A stretch of 35,275 nucleotides of DNA from positions 1-35,275 of the forward strand of contig JAITOZ010000238.1 of assembly GCA_031289675.1 (NCBI GenBank), written 5' to 3'. This document shows, in pieces, positions 1-10,496 of the stretch. Within the stretch, counting starts at the first letter, position 1. Each line of letters begins with the position of its first letter. The notes beneath the pieces are model-generated. The model was not told the origin of the DNA. It was given only the letters and a program-made list of their open reading frames with translations, and made no database searches. Source of the DNA: Planctomycetaceae bacterium (GTDB lineage Bacteria > Planctomycetota > Planctomycetia > Pirellulales > Thermoguttaceae). The position numbers were made by a program, and so were the translations under genes.

Positions 1-209
1 CTGTCAAGTCCTCGCAAAAGCAACAAATTATTGATGCAATCTTACGATTTGATAAATGATTGTTATACATAGAGTTAGAGTAAATATCTAACTCCTAAAC
101 TTGTCAAGCCCCAAAAAAATTATTGAAAAATTACTCTTGCAAAGAATTGAAAAATTTGATAGACTCTCCCCCGTTGGTTATTTAACCTTCACCAACTAGG
201 GATAGCCTG

Positions 210-1082
210 ATGGGCAAGGATGCTCAATTTTTCGTGCGGTTCTGTTTTATTGTAACGTTATTTGTCTTTGCAAGGATTGCAGAGGGACAAACGTTTACCT
301 ACGAAACAGATAATTTTATCATCGTTGATGCGCCGGACGCATTGACGGCAAAACAGTGCGGCGATGCCGCCGAAAAGTACCGCCGCGATTTATCCCTTCT
401 TTGGCTCGGTAAGACACTGCCGGATTGGTCTGCGAAGTGTCCCGTTAAAGTCCGTGTCGGCAGCAATCTCGGTGCCGGCGGAGCAACAACTTTCGTTTTT
501 GATAAAGGCGAAGTTTATGACTGGGATATGGACATTCAAGGTTCCAAAGAACGTATCCTTGACTCCGTGCTTCCTCACGAAATCACGCACATCGTTTTTG
601 CAACCCATTTCCGCCGACCGATTCCCCGCTGGCTTGACGAGGGAGCAGCCGCCTCTGTCGAAAACATTACCGAAAAAAAGAACTACCAGCGGTTATTGCT
701 GACATTTCTGCAAAGCAGGCATCCGCAATGCCTGCCGTTCAATCAACTTGTCGCCGTGAAGGAATACCCCGATGACCCGATGCCGTTTTATGCACAAGGC
801 TTTTCCATCGTTGAATATCTTTTAACGCAGGGAGAACAAGTCGGTATTGAACAGACCGGTCATACGCCGCACCGCCGTTTGGTGCAATTTATGGAAACAG
901 TGATGAACACGGGCGATTGGCAGCCGGCACTGCAAGAACATTACCACATCGACAGTCTCGGTACTCTGCAAACCCGCTGGGTCGCTTGGGTCGGACATAC
1001 AAACAACACACCGGCACAGGAACCAGTTCCGGCGGTAGCACTGGTGAACAGTGAATACGGTAAATCTGTTTATGAACAGTAA
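210..1082 (+). CDS. Secreted putative metallopeptidase (peptidase MA-like, gluzincin HExxH motif)
   Basis: Open frame with N-terminal hydrophobic segment; motif VLPHEITHIVF...RWLDEGAA matches HExxH plus downstream E. Confidence 0.75.
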   Translation: MGKDAQFFVRFCFIVTLFVFARIAEGQTFTYETDNFIIVDAPDALTAKQCGDAAEKYRRDLSLLWLGKTLPDWSAKCPVKVRVGSNLGAGGATTFVFDKGEVYDWDMDIQGSKERILDSVLPHEITHIVFATHFRRPIPRWLDEGAAASVENITEKKNYQRLLLTFLQSRHPQCLPFNQLVAVKEYPDDPMPFYAQGFSIVEYLLTQGEQVGIEQTGHTPHRRLVQFMETVMNTGDWQPALQEHYHIDSLGTLQTRWVAWVGHTNNTPAQEPVPAVALVNSEYGKSVYEQ

Positions 1083-1083
1083 T

Positions 1084-1404
1084 CTACTGCTTTTGCTTCT
1101 TTATTTTCCCCTTGGGGTTACCGCTCATTATTTGTTCTACCGTTTCTTCCATTGCTTTCCCCGGCTTGAACACAACGACGTGTTTTTCCTGAACGATGAC
1201 CGTCTCGCCCGTTCGGGGATTGCGTGCTTTTCTGCCGGCACGTTTTTTCACTTCGAAGACACCGAAGTTGCGTAATTCAATTCTCCTCTGTTCGACTAAT
1301 GTTTCGATGATGGCATCGAACGTTTTCTGGACGATTTCTTTCGTCTTTTGCTGTGTGAGGTCGAGTTTTTCAGAAATTGAACGGACAATGTCTTTTTTAG
1401 TCAT
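1084..1404 (-). CDS. HU/IHF family DNA-binding protein (possible in-frame N-terminal extension to 1497)
   Basis: [36 protein letters not shown]...[23 protein letters not shown] is typical of HU/IHF; ATG at 1404, upstream GTG at 1497 in the same frame. Confidence 0.9.
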   Translation of the reverse strand: MTKKDIVRSISEKLDLTQQKTKEIVQKTFDAIIETLVEQRRIELRNFGVFEVKKRAGRKARNPRTGETVIVQEKHVVVFKPGKAMEETVEQIMSGNPKGKIKKQKQ

Positions 1405-1553
1405 AGCAGAAACCGGCAAACAAATTACAGACAGTAACAACAAAAAGCAGGAGATAATCAGTTTCTTCTCATCTGTCCCCTTATCAAAGGGACACACAGT
1501 ACAATAGAACCGGCGAAAGGAATGACCCTGCCGCCGGAATCGTATTACTACTT

Positions 1554-1766
1554 CTACTTCTCTTCGGGTTTCTTTTCTGCCGGTACTGCATCGGCGGGCT
1601 TCGCCGCGTCAGCAGGTTTCGCTGTATCGGCGGACTTCTCATCAGCCGGTGCGGCTGCCGGCGTATCCGATTTCGGTGCCGTTTTCGGTGCGGCTGCCGG
1701 TTCGCAACCGACAGCAAAAAGTCCGAGAGCCGCTGTCATCAGCGAAAGAGCAAACAGTTTCTTCAT
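1554..1766 (-). CDS. Small Ala/Pro/Lys-rich lipoprotein
   Basis: [21 protein letters not shown] lipobox; AAGGAG Shine-Dalgarno just upstream of ATG at 1766; low-complexity tail. Confidence 0.75.
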   Translation of the reverse strand: MKKLFALSLMTAALGLFAVGCEPAAAPKTAPKSDTPAAAPADEKSADTAKPADAAKPADAVPAEKKPEEK

Positions 1767-2327
1767 TAGTAATCTCCTTGTTAGGGGTGAAATGATTCCA
1801 AGCAGGGGTTTGAACATAAACCCTCTCTACGGCATAATGATAGAGACTATCGCAAAAAAAACAAGGGGGGATAAATTTTTAACCAAAAAAACACCTTCTA
1901 CTCACGAGGTTGTGTTTATTGGGCTTCCCGGCTTCCCTTTTCCCGCTATTTCTGTTATAAAGCGCGGATTGTGCAAACGGTTCCGCCGACGATGAACGAA
2001 TGGCATATCTTCGGCGGTTTAGCGAAATCCTGCATTATTTGGTATTGATTGCCAGAAAGATTCCCCGCTGTTTTGTAACGGATACTCAATGAAAAAACCG
2101 GTGCCGCTCATCGGGAATGTGTGATAAAATGGGTGTCGTGATATATGCGGTAAACGAGAGAGAGTTGTTTAGCGGCACCGCTGCCATCGCATCTGCCTTG
2201 CGGCTTCGTGCGCCGTCTGCACAGCGGGCAGCAAAAGAGCAATCTGTTATGCCGGTTATGCCGGTGAAAAGTTCGGCGAGGGGGGGAATCTCGCAGGAAA
2301 CTGGAAGTAGGAAGTCCGCAGGTGATT

Positions 2328-3542
2328 TTAATTTACATTGACCGTTCTTGTGCCGATAGTTACTTCAACGGTTATCTTTTGTCCCTTACGGAAAATTTCG
2401 ACCGGCACTTTCGTTCCCGGACTCGAAAGGACGACAATGTGCGACAAATGCAGCGGGTCATTTACTTGCTTGTCCCCCCACCGCACAATAATATCGCCGA
2501 TTTCTAAACCGGCATCCCTTGCCGGCGAATTCGGCGCAAAGCCAACGATTACCGTCCCTTGCGGCTTTTCCTGCTTCATCTGCTCTTTGTCAAAATTTCT
2601 GACCGGATCCATTTCGATACCAAGCCAGCCGTGCTGCACCTTGCCGTGCCGAACAATTTCTTCATACACTTTCTTCGCCATCAAACTCGGTATCGCAAAA
2701 CCGATACCGAGATTACCGCCGGTTTCCGAATAAATCATTGTGTTGATACCGATGAGTTCGCCTTTCACATCGACTAATGCCCCGCCGCTGTTACCTGGAT
2801 TAATTGCCGCATCTGTTTGCAAATACTCTTGCAGACGGGCGATATTGCCGCGGTAGCCCGGCACCGGATTATAACGCTCCGTCGCACTGATAATACCGCT
2901 GGTAACGGTTGCCTGCAAATTATACGGGCAGCCGATAGCAACGACCCGGTCGCCGACTTCAACGGACGTGCTGTCGCCCCAAATGACGCTTTGGAGTTTG
3001 TCGGCATCAATTTTCAGCACAGCAATATCGGTGATGCGGTCTTGACCGAGCAGCGTTGCGGCAAAAGACCGTCCATCGTTGAGAATAACCTTAATATGTT
3101 CTGCGTTGGCGATAACGTGGTGATTCGTCAGGATATGACCGGCAGTATCAACGATAACGCCGCTGCCGACTTCCATTGCCAGATTGTTTCTGACTCGTTC
3201 CGCAGAATGAATCCCGACAACGCTGGGTGCAACGGCTTTGGCAACCCAGACGATGCGTTGTTCAGGCTGCGGTAATTCGGACAGAAGTTGCCGCGCCGCA
3301 TCGGCTTTGGCACGTTCGACTCCCCTGTTCCACGAATAGGCTGTCTGTTCGATTACCGGCGGGATAAACCACGTTGCGGCAACGATAACGATTAGTACGA
3401 GTAAGAGCGGAATACCGCGGACAGACCGCTGCGGCTGCCGAACGTTCTCTGGAACTGGAATCCGCGTTGCGCTTGGCTGCCAGTGCGGCTGCGGAGGGGG
3501 AGGCGGAAGATGATTTTGTCTGTATTCATTCGGTTCACTCAT
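2328..3542 (-). CDS. HtrA/DegP-like trypsin-type serine protease with PDZ domain, N-terminally membrane anchored
   Basis: Catalytic contexts TNHHVI, DITDIAVLKI, GNSGGAL; C-terminal PDZ (NSPARDAGLEIGDIIV); N-terminal TM helix. Confidence 0.93.
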   Translation of the reverse strand: MSEPNEYRQNHLPPPPPQPHWQPSATRIPVPENVRQPQRSVRGIPLLLVLIVIVAATWFIPPVIEQTAYSWNRGVERAKADAARQLLSELPQPEQRIVWVAKAVAPSVVGIHSAERVRNNLAMEVGSGVIVDTAGHILTNHHVIANAEHIKVILNDGRSFAATLLGQDRITDIAVLKIDADKLQSVIWGDSTSVEVGDRVVAIGCPYNLQATVTSGIISATERYNPVPGYRGNIARLQEYLQTDAAINPGNSGGALVDVKGELIGINTMIYSETGGNLGIGFAIPSLMAKKVYEEIVRHGKVQHGWLGIEMDPVRNFDKEQMKQEKPQGTVIVGFAPNSPARDAGLEIGDIIVRWGDKQVNDPLHLSHIVVLSSPGTKVPVEIFRKGQKITVEVTIGTRTVNVN

Positions 3543-3712
3543 AACGCTTCTATTGTATCTTTGCCGTCAACGTTTTGCAATACGTACTCCGTTATTCCCT
3601 GATAGTTTGCGTTTTAACCCTGCAATGGGTAATTCGCTAACAAGAGCGATGTGTACTTCAAAGGCTTACACTGCCCTGTTCTCACTGCTTACCGCTCACA
3701 GGTTGCTCGCCG

Positions 3713-4150
3713 CTATTTATCCGCTTGTATTGTCCGCAGAATAAAGCGGGTCAGATTTTCCGACTGACAAAAATCAATTAACTTCAAGACACTGCCGGAG
3801 TTGCTGACGGCATCCGCACGGATAATTACCGTAATCTTTTCCGCAGGCACTTTCATATACTTCAAGACACGAAGTTGAAACTCAAGCGGTTCACGCAGCG
3901 TTTCCAGAGTGTATTCGCTGCCGTTGTAAATGATGTTCCCATTGGCAAGCAGATTCAGCGTCATCGGTTCGGTCGGCGGCACCTCCGGCGGCTGCGCTGT
4001 TTCGCTGACCGGTAATTTAATCCGTTCGTTTTGGTCTGCCGCCGTGAAATTGATGACAAGCGTAAAAAAGGCGATAAGAAGGAAGATGACATCAATCATC
4101 GGTGTCATATCCAACTCGGCATTACGGATTTTTACCGAAGTACGTTTCAT
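3713..4150 (-). CDS. ExbD/TolR family biopolymer transport protein
   Basis: AELDMTPMIDVIFLLIAFF is the ExbD/TolR signature. Confidence 0.9.
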   Translation of the reverse strand: MKRTSVKIRNAELDMTPMIDVIFLLIAFFTLVINFTAADQNERIKLPVSETAQPPEVPPTEPMTLNLLANGNIIYNGSEYTLETLREPLEFQLRVLKYMKVPAEKITVIIRADAVSNSGSVLKLIDFCQSENLTRFILRTIQADK

Positions 4151-5022
4151 TTTCTAAATATCCTTTCTGCATTTTTATTCGCTGCCGCCGCCGTCATTGC
4201 AAGCGGCTCGTTACGCAATTCGGATAAACGTTTTACAACCAATGCCGCCAATACCGGTTCATTACGCTGCAATTTACCCCGCAGAGGATGCGGCACCATA
4301 AACGGAGAATCGGTTTCGATGAGAAGCCTGTCAAGCGGTATTTGTTTGGCGGCTTCCCAAAGCGGAGCAAACTTGGCATTCCTGTACGTCAGCGAACCGG
4401 CAAAACTAATCATCCAACCGTGTTCAATACATTCTAACGCTTGTTCCGCAGTACCGCTGAAAGCGTGAATCACTCCGATACACAATCTTGCTGCCGTATC
4501 TTTTGCCGCCGTGTTCTGTACAGTAAGGTTTTTTATCGTCCGTATTACCGGCAGTAAATCGTCCCAAGCGTCCCGGCAATGAACCAACACCGGCTTTTGT
4601 ATTTTTCGGGACAGTGCCAAGTGTCTGTATAAAAATTCGATTTGCGTTTTTATCGGGGCATCGTCCCAATATCGGTCTAAACCTGTTTCGCCGACGGCAA
4701 CAACGCCGTCCTGCTCGGCAAGTTCGGCAACCGTCCGCCAATCTTCTTCCGTTGCCAAGTGCGTGTGGTTCGGATGAATACCCACCGCCGGAAAAAAGTT
4801 TTCTCTTTGAGCGGCTAACCCGACACATTTTCGGCTCGAAACCGCATCAACAGCGGGAATCACCACGCCGGTCATTTCAATTTCGTAACCGGCAAGTTCA
4901 TCGGGAACAAGACCGCCGGGGCAAGTTCCTGATTCCAAGCGGCGGAGCAGGGATTTCCTGTCCGAATCGAACTCTTCGCGGTCAAGGTGTGCGTGTGTGT
5001 CAAATATCGGTATTTTGGACAT
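4147..5022 (-). CDS. TatD family metal-dependent hydrolase
   Basis: FDTHAHLD, VGIHPNHTH, VAVGETGLDRYWD, LIETDSPF motifs; 4-nt overlap with exbD. Confidence 0.93.
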   Translation of the reverse strand: MSKIPIFDTHAHLDREEFDSDRKSLLRRLESGTCPGGLVPDELAGYEIEMTGVVIPAVDAVSSRKCVGLAAQRENFFPAVGIHPNHTHLATEEDWRTVAELAEQDGVVAVGETGLDRYWDDAPIKTQIEFLYRHLALSRKIQKPVLVHCRDAWDDLLPVIRTIKNLTVQNTAAKDTAARLCIGVIHAFSGTAEQALECIEHGWMISFAGSLTYRNAKFAPLWEAAKQIPLDRLLIETDSPFMVPHPLRGKLQRNEPVLAALVVKRLSELRNEPLAMTAAAANKNAERIFRK

Positions 5023-5043
5023 TCGGTATTCCCGGGTTTTATT

Positions 5044-6369
5044 TCAACGGTTACACAAATGCAGCAGCACGTCTTTTTGCGGACAATCAACCGATTCACC
5101 GGTTACGAGGTTCTTTACTTTACACGAATCTTCGGCAAATTCTTCCGCACCGATAATGACGGCAAAACGGAAACCGCGTTTATCCGCATATTTTAACTGG
5201 CTGCCGAGTTTTTTCGCTTCGGGATAAAACTCTACGCCGATGCCCTGCCGCCGAAGTTGCGAGGCAAACCGCAGATAATCGGCTAACCGGTTCTCGGCGA
5301 AATACGGTAAAAAGACGGACACCGGTGTTGAACTTTTTTCGAGCATACCGAGTTCCTCCATCGCTGAAATGAGCCGGTCTAAACCGAGCGAAGCCCCGAT
5401 ACCGGGCAGTTCCTGTTTCGTGTAAAGTTCTGCCAAATTATCGTAACGTCCGCCGCTGCAAACACTGCCGATAGACGGTAAATCGTCCAGAAACGTTTCA
5501 TAAATCGTTCCCGTGTAATAGTCCAAACCGCGGGCGATGGATACGTCTATCGTTATCCGTTCAGAAGCAGCCGTTACACCTTGCGTCTCTTTGGTGAGTT
5601 GTGCTAATTCGCCGATTCCTTGTCCGCCGAGCGCATTACCGGACAACAGTTTTTCCAAAGAGACAAGAATCTGTTCGTTTGTACCGTGTAATTCGGTTAA
5701 TTGCAGCACCGCATCGGCAGCCGTTGCCGGGATACCGGCAATGTCCGTCATCTCCTTCACAACGGCTTCTTTTCCAGCCTTATGGATTTTATCCAAAGCC
5801 CGCAGCACCGGCACCGTTTTATCGGCGATGCCGTGTTTGTCTAAAAGCCCGTTAAGCACTTTTCGGTTGTTAACCCGTATTTTGAAGCGGGTGAATGTCT
5901 TCTCTGTTTTCAGGTCAATGCGTTCGAATAAATCATTTATCACCAATACCGTTTCGATGTCAGCGGTCAGCGACTTCGTACCGATGGTATCGAAATCGCA
6001 TTGCATAAATTCCCGATACCTGCCGGCTTGCGTGTTTTCGCCCCGCCAAACCTTGCCGAAGTGATAACGTTTGAACGGAAACGTCAGTTCGGCAAAATGT
6101 TGTGCGGTGTATCTTGCGAGCGGAACGGTCAAATCGAAACGCATCCCGACCTCCCGATTGCCGTGGTCGGTGAACTTGTATAACTGTTTGTCCGTTTCCT
6201 CGCTGCCTTTCCCTTGCAGGATTTCAAGATATTCCAGAACAGGGGTATCTATCGGACAAAAGCCGTAAGAACGATAGACAGCAGTTGCCGTTTCGATGAG
6301 ATGTTCTCTCGGCAGCATCACTTCGGGCAAAAAATCACGGAATCCTTTTAATGTTCGCGGTGTAATCAT
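5044..6369 (-). CDS. hisS: Histidyl-tRNA synthetase
   Basis: Class II aaRS motifs: KGFRDFLPE, MRFDLTVPLARY, WRGENTQAGRYREFMQCDFD, ARGLDYYTGTIYE. Confidence 0.96.
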   Translation of the reverse strand: MITPRTLKGFRDFLPEVMLPREHLIETATAVYRSYGFCPIDTPVLEYLEILQGKGSEETDKQLYKFTDHGNREVGMRFDLTVPLARYTAQHFAELTFPFKRYHFGKVWRGENTQAGRYREFMQCDFDTIGTKSLTADIETVLVINDLFERIDLKTEKTFTRFKIRVNNRKVLNGLLDKHGIADKTVPVLRALDKIHKAGKEAVVKEMTDIAGIPATAADAVLQLTELHGTNEQILVSLEKLLSGNALGGQGIGELAQLTKETQGVTAASERITIDVSIARGLDYYTGTIYETFLDDLPSIGSVCSGGRYDNLAELYTKQELPGIGASLGLDRLISAMEELGMLEKSSTPVSVFLPYFAENRLADYLRFASQLRRQGIGVEFYPEAKKLGSQLKYADKRGFRFAVIIGAEEFAEDSCKVKNLVTGESVDCPQKDVLLHLCNR

Positions 6370-6374
6370 ACACC

Positions 6375-6626
6375 TTATTTTACAGATTCCAGAAACTTTG
6401 CCAACTGAGCGGCATCATCGGCGGCGGCGATGTTTTCGATTTGGGCGGCATCAACGCCGATATTGACGAGGGCAACGGTAATCCGTTTCCAGATTTGCTG
6501 CCGTTTTTTTCCTTCGGCAAGATACAGTTCGGTAACCAACTCCGTCAACTTCTGCTGCATCAGCGCATCACGGTTGTTGTAATACCGCTTAATGATTTTT
6601 TCCTGATATGGTGTCCGGTCTCGCAT
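6375..6626 (-). CDS. Conserved small protein of unknown function
   Basis: 83-aa ORF tightly spaced after the hisS start, same strand, coding-like composition. Confidence 0.65.
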   Translation of the reverse strand: MRDRTPYQEKIIKRYYNNRDALMQQKLTELVTELYLAEGKKRQQIWKRITVALVNIGVDAAQIENIAAADDAAQLAKFLESVK

Positions 6627-6658
6627 AATAATTCTCCTAAACAGCGTACTTTTGAGGT

Positions 6659-7066
6659 CTATTCTCCTATGAAAAGCCGAAAACGGTACAACACTTCCGG
6701 CATCAGACCGGCAGGAACCGGCAAATAGAAGCCGGTAAACGCTTCCAATGCAAAACGGTCATTTTGAGGCAGCAAAAGGAAACCGTGCTGCCGGATTTGA
6801 TAACCTTTAATATCGTTCCAAGCGATAAACCAATGCCGTCCGAAAACAGTTCGGATAATGCCGCCGGCGTTGATTTCAAATTGGATAGGAACAATGACGT
6901 ACCAGACTGTTAGGAGCATTAGAACGAGAGCCGCAAGTGTCGTCATCCAGCCGCTGTAATACCAGACGCAGAGGGCAGTTCCGGCAGTTGCCGAGCCTAA
7001 CACGGCAATAGAAACCTTGCGGTCAACGGTCATCCAGACGGAGTAGCACAGCGGTTTGATATTCAT
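6659..7066 (-). CDS. Membrane protein with bacterial PH-like domain
   Basis: Two TM helices followed by a PH/YdbT-like segment (INAGGIIRTVFGRHWFIAWNDIKGYQIRQHGF). Confidence 0.6.
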   Translation of the reverse strand: MNIKPLCYSVWMTVDRKVSIAVLGSATAGTALCVWYYSGWMTTLAALVLMLLTVWYVIVPIQFEINAGGIIRTVFGRHWFIAWNDIKGYQIRQHGFLLLPQNDRFALEAFTGFYLPVPAGLMPEVLYRFRLFIGE

Positions 7067-7073
7067 TACGTTT

Positions 7074-7274
7074 TCAGCCGGCGGCTTTTAGCCGTTCTAT
7101 TTCGCCGGCAGCCTCTTGCGGAGTGCCTTTCTTCCGCAATTCTTCCCGCAAAATAAGCATACTCTCCGGTGCCTCAATACCCAAACGCACACGTTCTCCG
7201 CAACGGACAACGGTGATGACAATATCATTCCCAATACAAATTTTTTCGTCTTCTTTACGTGTCAGAACCAGCAT
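7074..7274 (-). CDS. csrA: Carbon storage regulator CsrA
   Basis: MLVLTRKEDEKICIGNDIVITVV...VRLGIEAPESMLILREEL; ATG at 7274. Confidence 0.95.
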   Translation of the reverse strand: MLVLTRKEDEKICIGNDIVITVVRCGERVRLGIEAPESMLILREELRKKGTPQEAAGEIERLKAAG

Positions 7275-7456
7275 TGTACGTATCTCCCATCTTTCGGTAG
7301 TTATCGTCATTTTGGCAACTCAATATACGGGAAAAACCGCAAAAAGTTTGAAAGAAACTTAAATGTTTGCCGTAAGTATCTTGCCGTCAATGTTGTGGAG
7401 TCAAGACGGGAAAACTGCGGTCTCTATTTTTACGGATAATTTACCTTTCCCGTATT

Positions 7457-8369
7457 TTACTTTTGCTGAAAGTAACTTGTACCGGCTACGCCGAGGAGAA
7501 TCATTACCGTCCCGATGAGATGATGAGCGTGAATGTGTTCGTGTAAAAACAGCCAGCCGGCAGCAACGGCAATGACAGTGGAAAGGTTCAGGAACACAAC
7601 GAATTGAGCCGAAGTAAAACGTTTCAGTATCACACTTGTCAAAATGGTCGTTAATAACGAAGACAATAGACCGAGAAATAATACCGCCGCAATAAAGTAA
7701 CCGTTGCAAAGCAGCACAAAGAATTGTCCGATTGTGCCGCCGGCAATGTGAAATACGAGCGAAATCGGGGTAAAGAACAGAACTCCAATCAGCATCAGAT
7801 AAAAAGTAATTTCCGTTACACTAAACGAACGGATGGACACGCGGTTAATAACGGCGTAACCGGCATTGGCACAGCACGAGAGAAAAATCAAAGCGTATCC
7901 GAACATCCCCCCGGAATAGGCATCGGCACCGCCTTGCATCAGGGTCATATAAACGACACCGGCAACGGAGAGACCGATTGCGGCATATTGTTTGCAGTTT
8001 GTTTTCTCTTTAATGGTAACGGCAGCAAGAACGGCGGTTAGAATCGGTGCCGATGCCGTTAAAATGCCCGCCTCGACAGAGGTTACATAGAGGAGACCGT
8101 ATATCTGAAACCAGAAAAACGCAACCGGATAACAGAAAGCAAAGGGCAGAAACCGAATGAGTGTCCGCCAACGGAATTGAATCGGTTTGCGGACGATGAG
8201 AATGTAAATAGAGAACACGGTAAAAGCCAGCAAAAACCGCCAGGTGAGGGTATCCATTGCTCCGGCGGTCATAACCCCGATTTTGGGCGAACAGGAATGA
8301 GAGACCGATGACGGCTGCATTGATGACGGCTAACAGGAATGCCGTGAGAAAGGAAGGCACCGAATTCAT
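7457..8369 (-). pseudogene. EamA/DMT family transporter interrupted by a +1 nt frameshift
   Basis: MNSVPSFLTAFLLAVINAAVIGLSFLFA (start 8369) lies in one frame and KIGVMTAGAMDTLTWRFLLAFTVF... in another; deleting one C in gcccaaaatcgggg (about 8285-8287) restores a continuous EamA protein. Confidence 0.75.
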
Positions 8370-8538
8370 AGAAAACTTGAGTCCGAAAAGAACCGGCAGA
8401 TGACCCTGCAAAACGATTGATTAGGCTCACCATAAACACGCGACAACCTGCTGTGCCGGTTTTGGGCAAACCGCACAGCAAGTCCATTCCCCCGTTGTCG
8501 GCAATCCCAAAACAGTGAAGCAACGCCTCCGAACGGCA

Positions 8539-9075
8539 CTAAAAATTAATTCCCGATAACTCGTTTTCGTGCAGCAAACGCTGTCCTTCGAGGAGAATGA
8601 TAACGGATTCGCCGACCTTGCCCATTCCTTGAATATATTTGGCACTATCGGCACCGGCAGTTTTCGGCGGCGGAGAAATCTGCTCGTCGTCAATATTGCG
8701 GACTTCATTGACGGTATCAACGACCAGACCAACCTGAACTCCGCCGATGTTCACGACCACAATACACGTCCGCTCGTCATAATCACGAGCCTGCATATTG
8801 AATCGCAGCCGCATATCAAGAACCGGTATGACCTGTCCCCGCAGATTCACAACCCCTCTGACATACGGAGGCATATCAGGAACTTCAGTGATTTTCTGCA
8901 TTCCGACGATTTCGGTAACATAGCGAATTTCGATGCCGTAATCTTCATTACCAAGCCGGAATGTCAGGTACATATTCTTCAGCGTGTCTTCATTTTCCAG
9001 AGTTGATTGTTCGATGGTCTCGTTCAACTTGTTTAGTTCGGCAGATGTAACCTTGTTGGGCGAATTGGCTGACAT
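8539..9075 (-). CDS. cheW: Chemotaxis coupling protein CheW
   Basis: YLTFRLGNEDYGIEIRYVTEIVGMQKITEVPDMPPYVRGVVNLRGQVIPVLDMRLRF is canonical CheW. Confidence 0.95.
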   Translation of the reverse strand: MSANSPNKVTSAELNKLNETIEQSTLENEDTLKNMYLTFRLGNEDYGIEIRYVTEIVGMQKITEVPDMPPYVRGVVNLRGQVIPVLDMRLRFNMQARDYDERTCIVVVNIGGVQVGLVVDTVNEVRNIDDEQISPPPKTAGADSAKYIQGMGKVGESVIILLEGQRLLHENELSGINF

Positions 9076-9388
9076 TGTAACCTCTGTGTGCGTGTTTGTT
9101 GTTAGGAAAAACCGGCACTGAAACCGATATTTCCGCCATTATACATCATTTTCCGAATGATACAAGATTTTTCAACAGGACATCAGGAACATTCCCATAA
9201 TCTCATTCGGTTTTTATCAAATTTATGACATAACGCACTGGCGCACACTAAAAATTATCGCCGGAGTATAGTCTGGGAAGAAAACTGCCTCACACCAAGA
9301 CACAGACACCGCAGAGAATATCTCGCAATTCCTCCGCGATTTATGTAAAAAGTAGTTTCTATTCCATTCCATAAAAAGGGGTTACGCT

Positions 9389-10210
9389 CTAATCGTTTTC
9401 TATTGCAATCTCGTCTTCGTTATCCTTTTGTTTTGCCTCTTTGGCGGCAGCGGCGGCTTTGGCAGCACGTTCCGTCGAAAGAACCTGACGCAGCAACGCC
9501 GACATATCATCGTACGTTTTCATATCCGGCGAACCGTTAGCATACTGCATTATCGAACGCTGCGATTTTTCCGTCAGCGACACCATCATTGACGAAACCG
9601 TTGCAGCGTTTCCCTTACTAAAAATAACTCCCTGTTTCCCCGCCGGATTTGCCCTGCGGGAAAAAGTCCGGCTGGCAACAGCAAAAAAAGAAATTGCCGA
9701 ATCTATTTTTTGGAGCGTCAGTTGCCGGTGAATAAACGCTTGGCGGACATCCGCCGGGTCATTAAGCCGGTTTTCCGAAAGGGTATGCAGACCGGGCGTT
9801 AACTTGACAACGTCAACCTCGTCTCCCCCGTGAACGGCAAAACCGCTCGACCGGTCAACACAGAGAAAATGACAGCCGGCATAAGTCCCTTTTTTCAATT
9901 CCTCCACGGCAATGTCGGCGGCTTCTTCCGCATTGCCTGTCAAGAGCAAATCTCTACACAGCAAACCCCGTGAGCGGGGTTTAGCGGGGATATTTTTTTT
10001 AAGGGTATTCACCACGGCAACAAAGAGTCCGTACTGATTTATACCTGCCCAAGTACCGGAGGAAACACTGTCGATGCCGCAAACCACACGCGGTTTTCCG
10101 GCTTGAATACGCGGCGACAGTGCCGGACGGTCAATCCGTTCTTCCCGGTTCAAGGCAAGCAGCAGCGGAGATTCTTCCGCCGATTGATACTGTATTACGA
10201 GGATTCCCAT
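9389..10210 (-). CDS. NRDE/TANGO2 family protein
   Basis: LALNREERIDRPA (NRDE-like), GTWAGINQYGLFVAVVN. Confidence 0.85.
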   Translation of the reverse strand: MGILVIQYQSAEESPLLLALNREERIDRPALSPRIQAGKPRVVCGIDSVSSGTWAGINQYGLFVAVVNTLKKNIPAKPRSRGLLCRDLLLTGNAEEAADIAVEELKKGTYAGCHFLCVDRSSGFAVHGGDEVDVVKLTPGLHTLSENRLNDPADVRQAFIHRQLTLQKIDSAISFFAVASRTFSRRANPAGKQGVIFSKGNAATVSSMMVSLTEKSQRSIMQYANGSPDMKTYDDMSALLRQVLSTERAAKAAAAAKEAKQKDNEDEIAIEND

Positions 10211-10496
10211 CAGGAGCGGCTAACGGTAAGTAACGGGCGGTGAGGAGCGGATCGCAAACAAAACGCAATGGTATTGCTGCTTTCCCGCTGTTTTCGGTCT
10301 TTTTTCGTGCGATGCCCTCACCGCCGATGTCCCCCATTATAACATAATTTTCAAATACGGCAAAATAAAAAACACAGCAAAAAGAGAGGGCTTTTGAGGA
10401 TGCAGCGAGTGCCGCCCCCGCGGCGGCAGGCAAGCCGTTTAATTTTACTCCCCCGAAATGCCGATAAAAGGGAGTGAGGCACTGTCAACACGAATG

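Noticed and set aside
1522-1995. 157-aa plus-strand ORF
   Set aside because: Antisense to the small lipoprotein gene; its Ala/Gly/Ser-rich sequence mirrors the lipoprotein's low-complexity region.
2239-2269. Short repeated atgccggt units
   Set aside because: Too short and degenerate to call a tandem repeat or CRISPR; 'gccgg' is abundant throughout this genome.
2117-2341. 74-aa ORF in the gap before the HtrA stop
   Set aside because: No RBS, no family, low-complexity; probably non-coding.
8283-8290. Programmed -1 frameshift heptamer in the EamA gene
   Set aside because: The zero-frame codons (gcc caa aat) do not form an X_XXY_YYZ heptamer, and the required shift is +1; mutation or sequence error is simpler.
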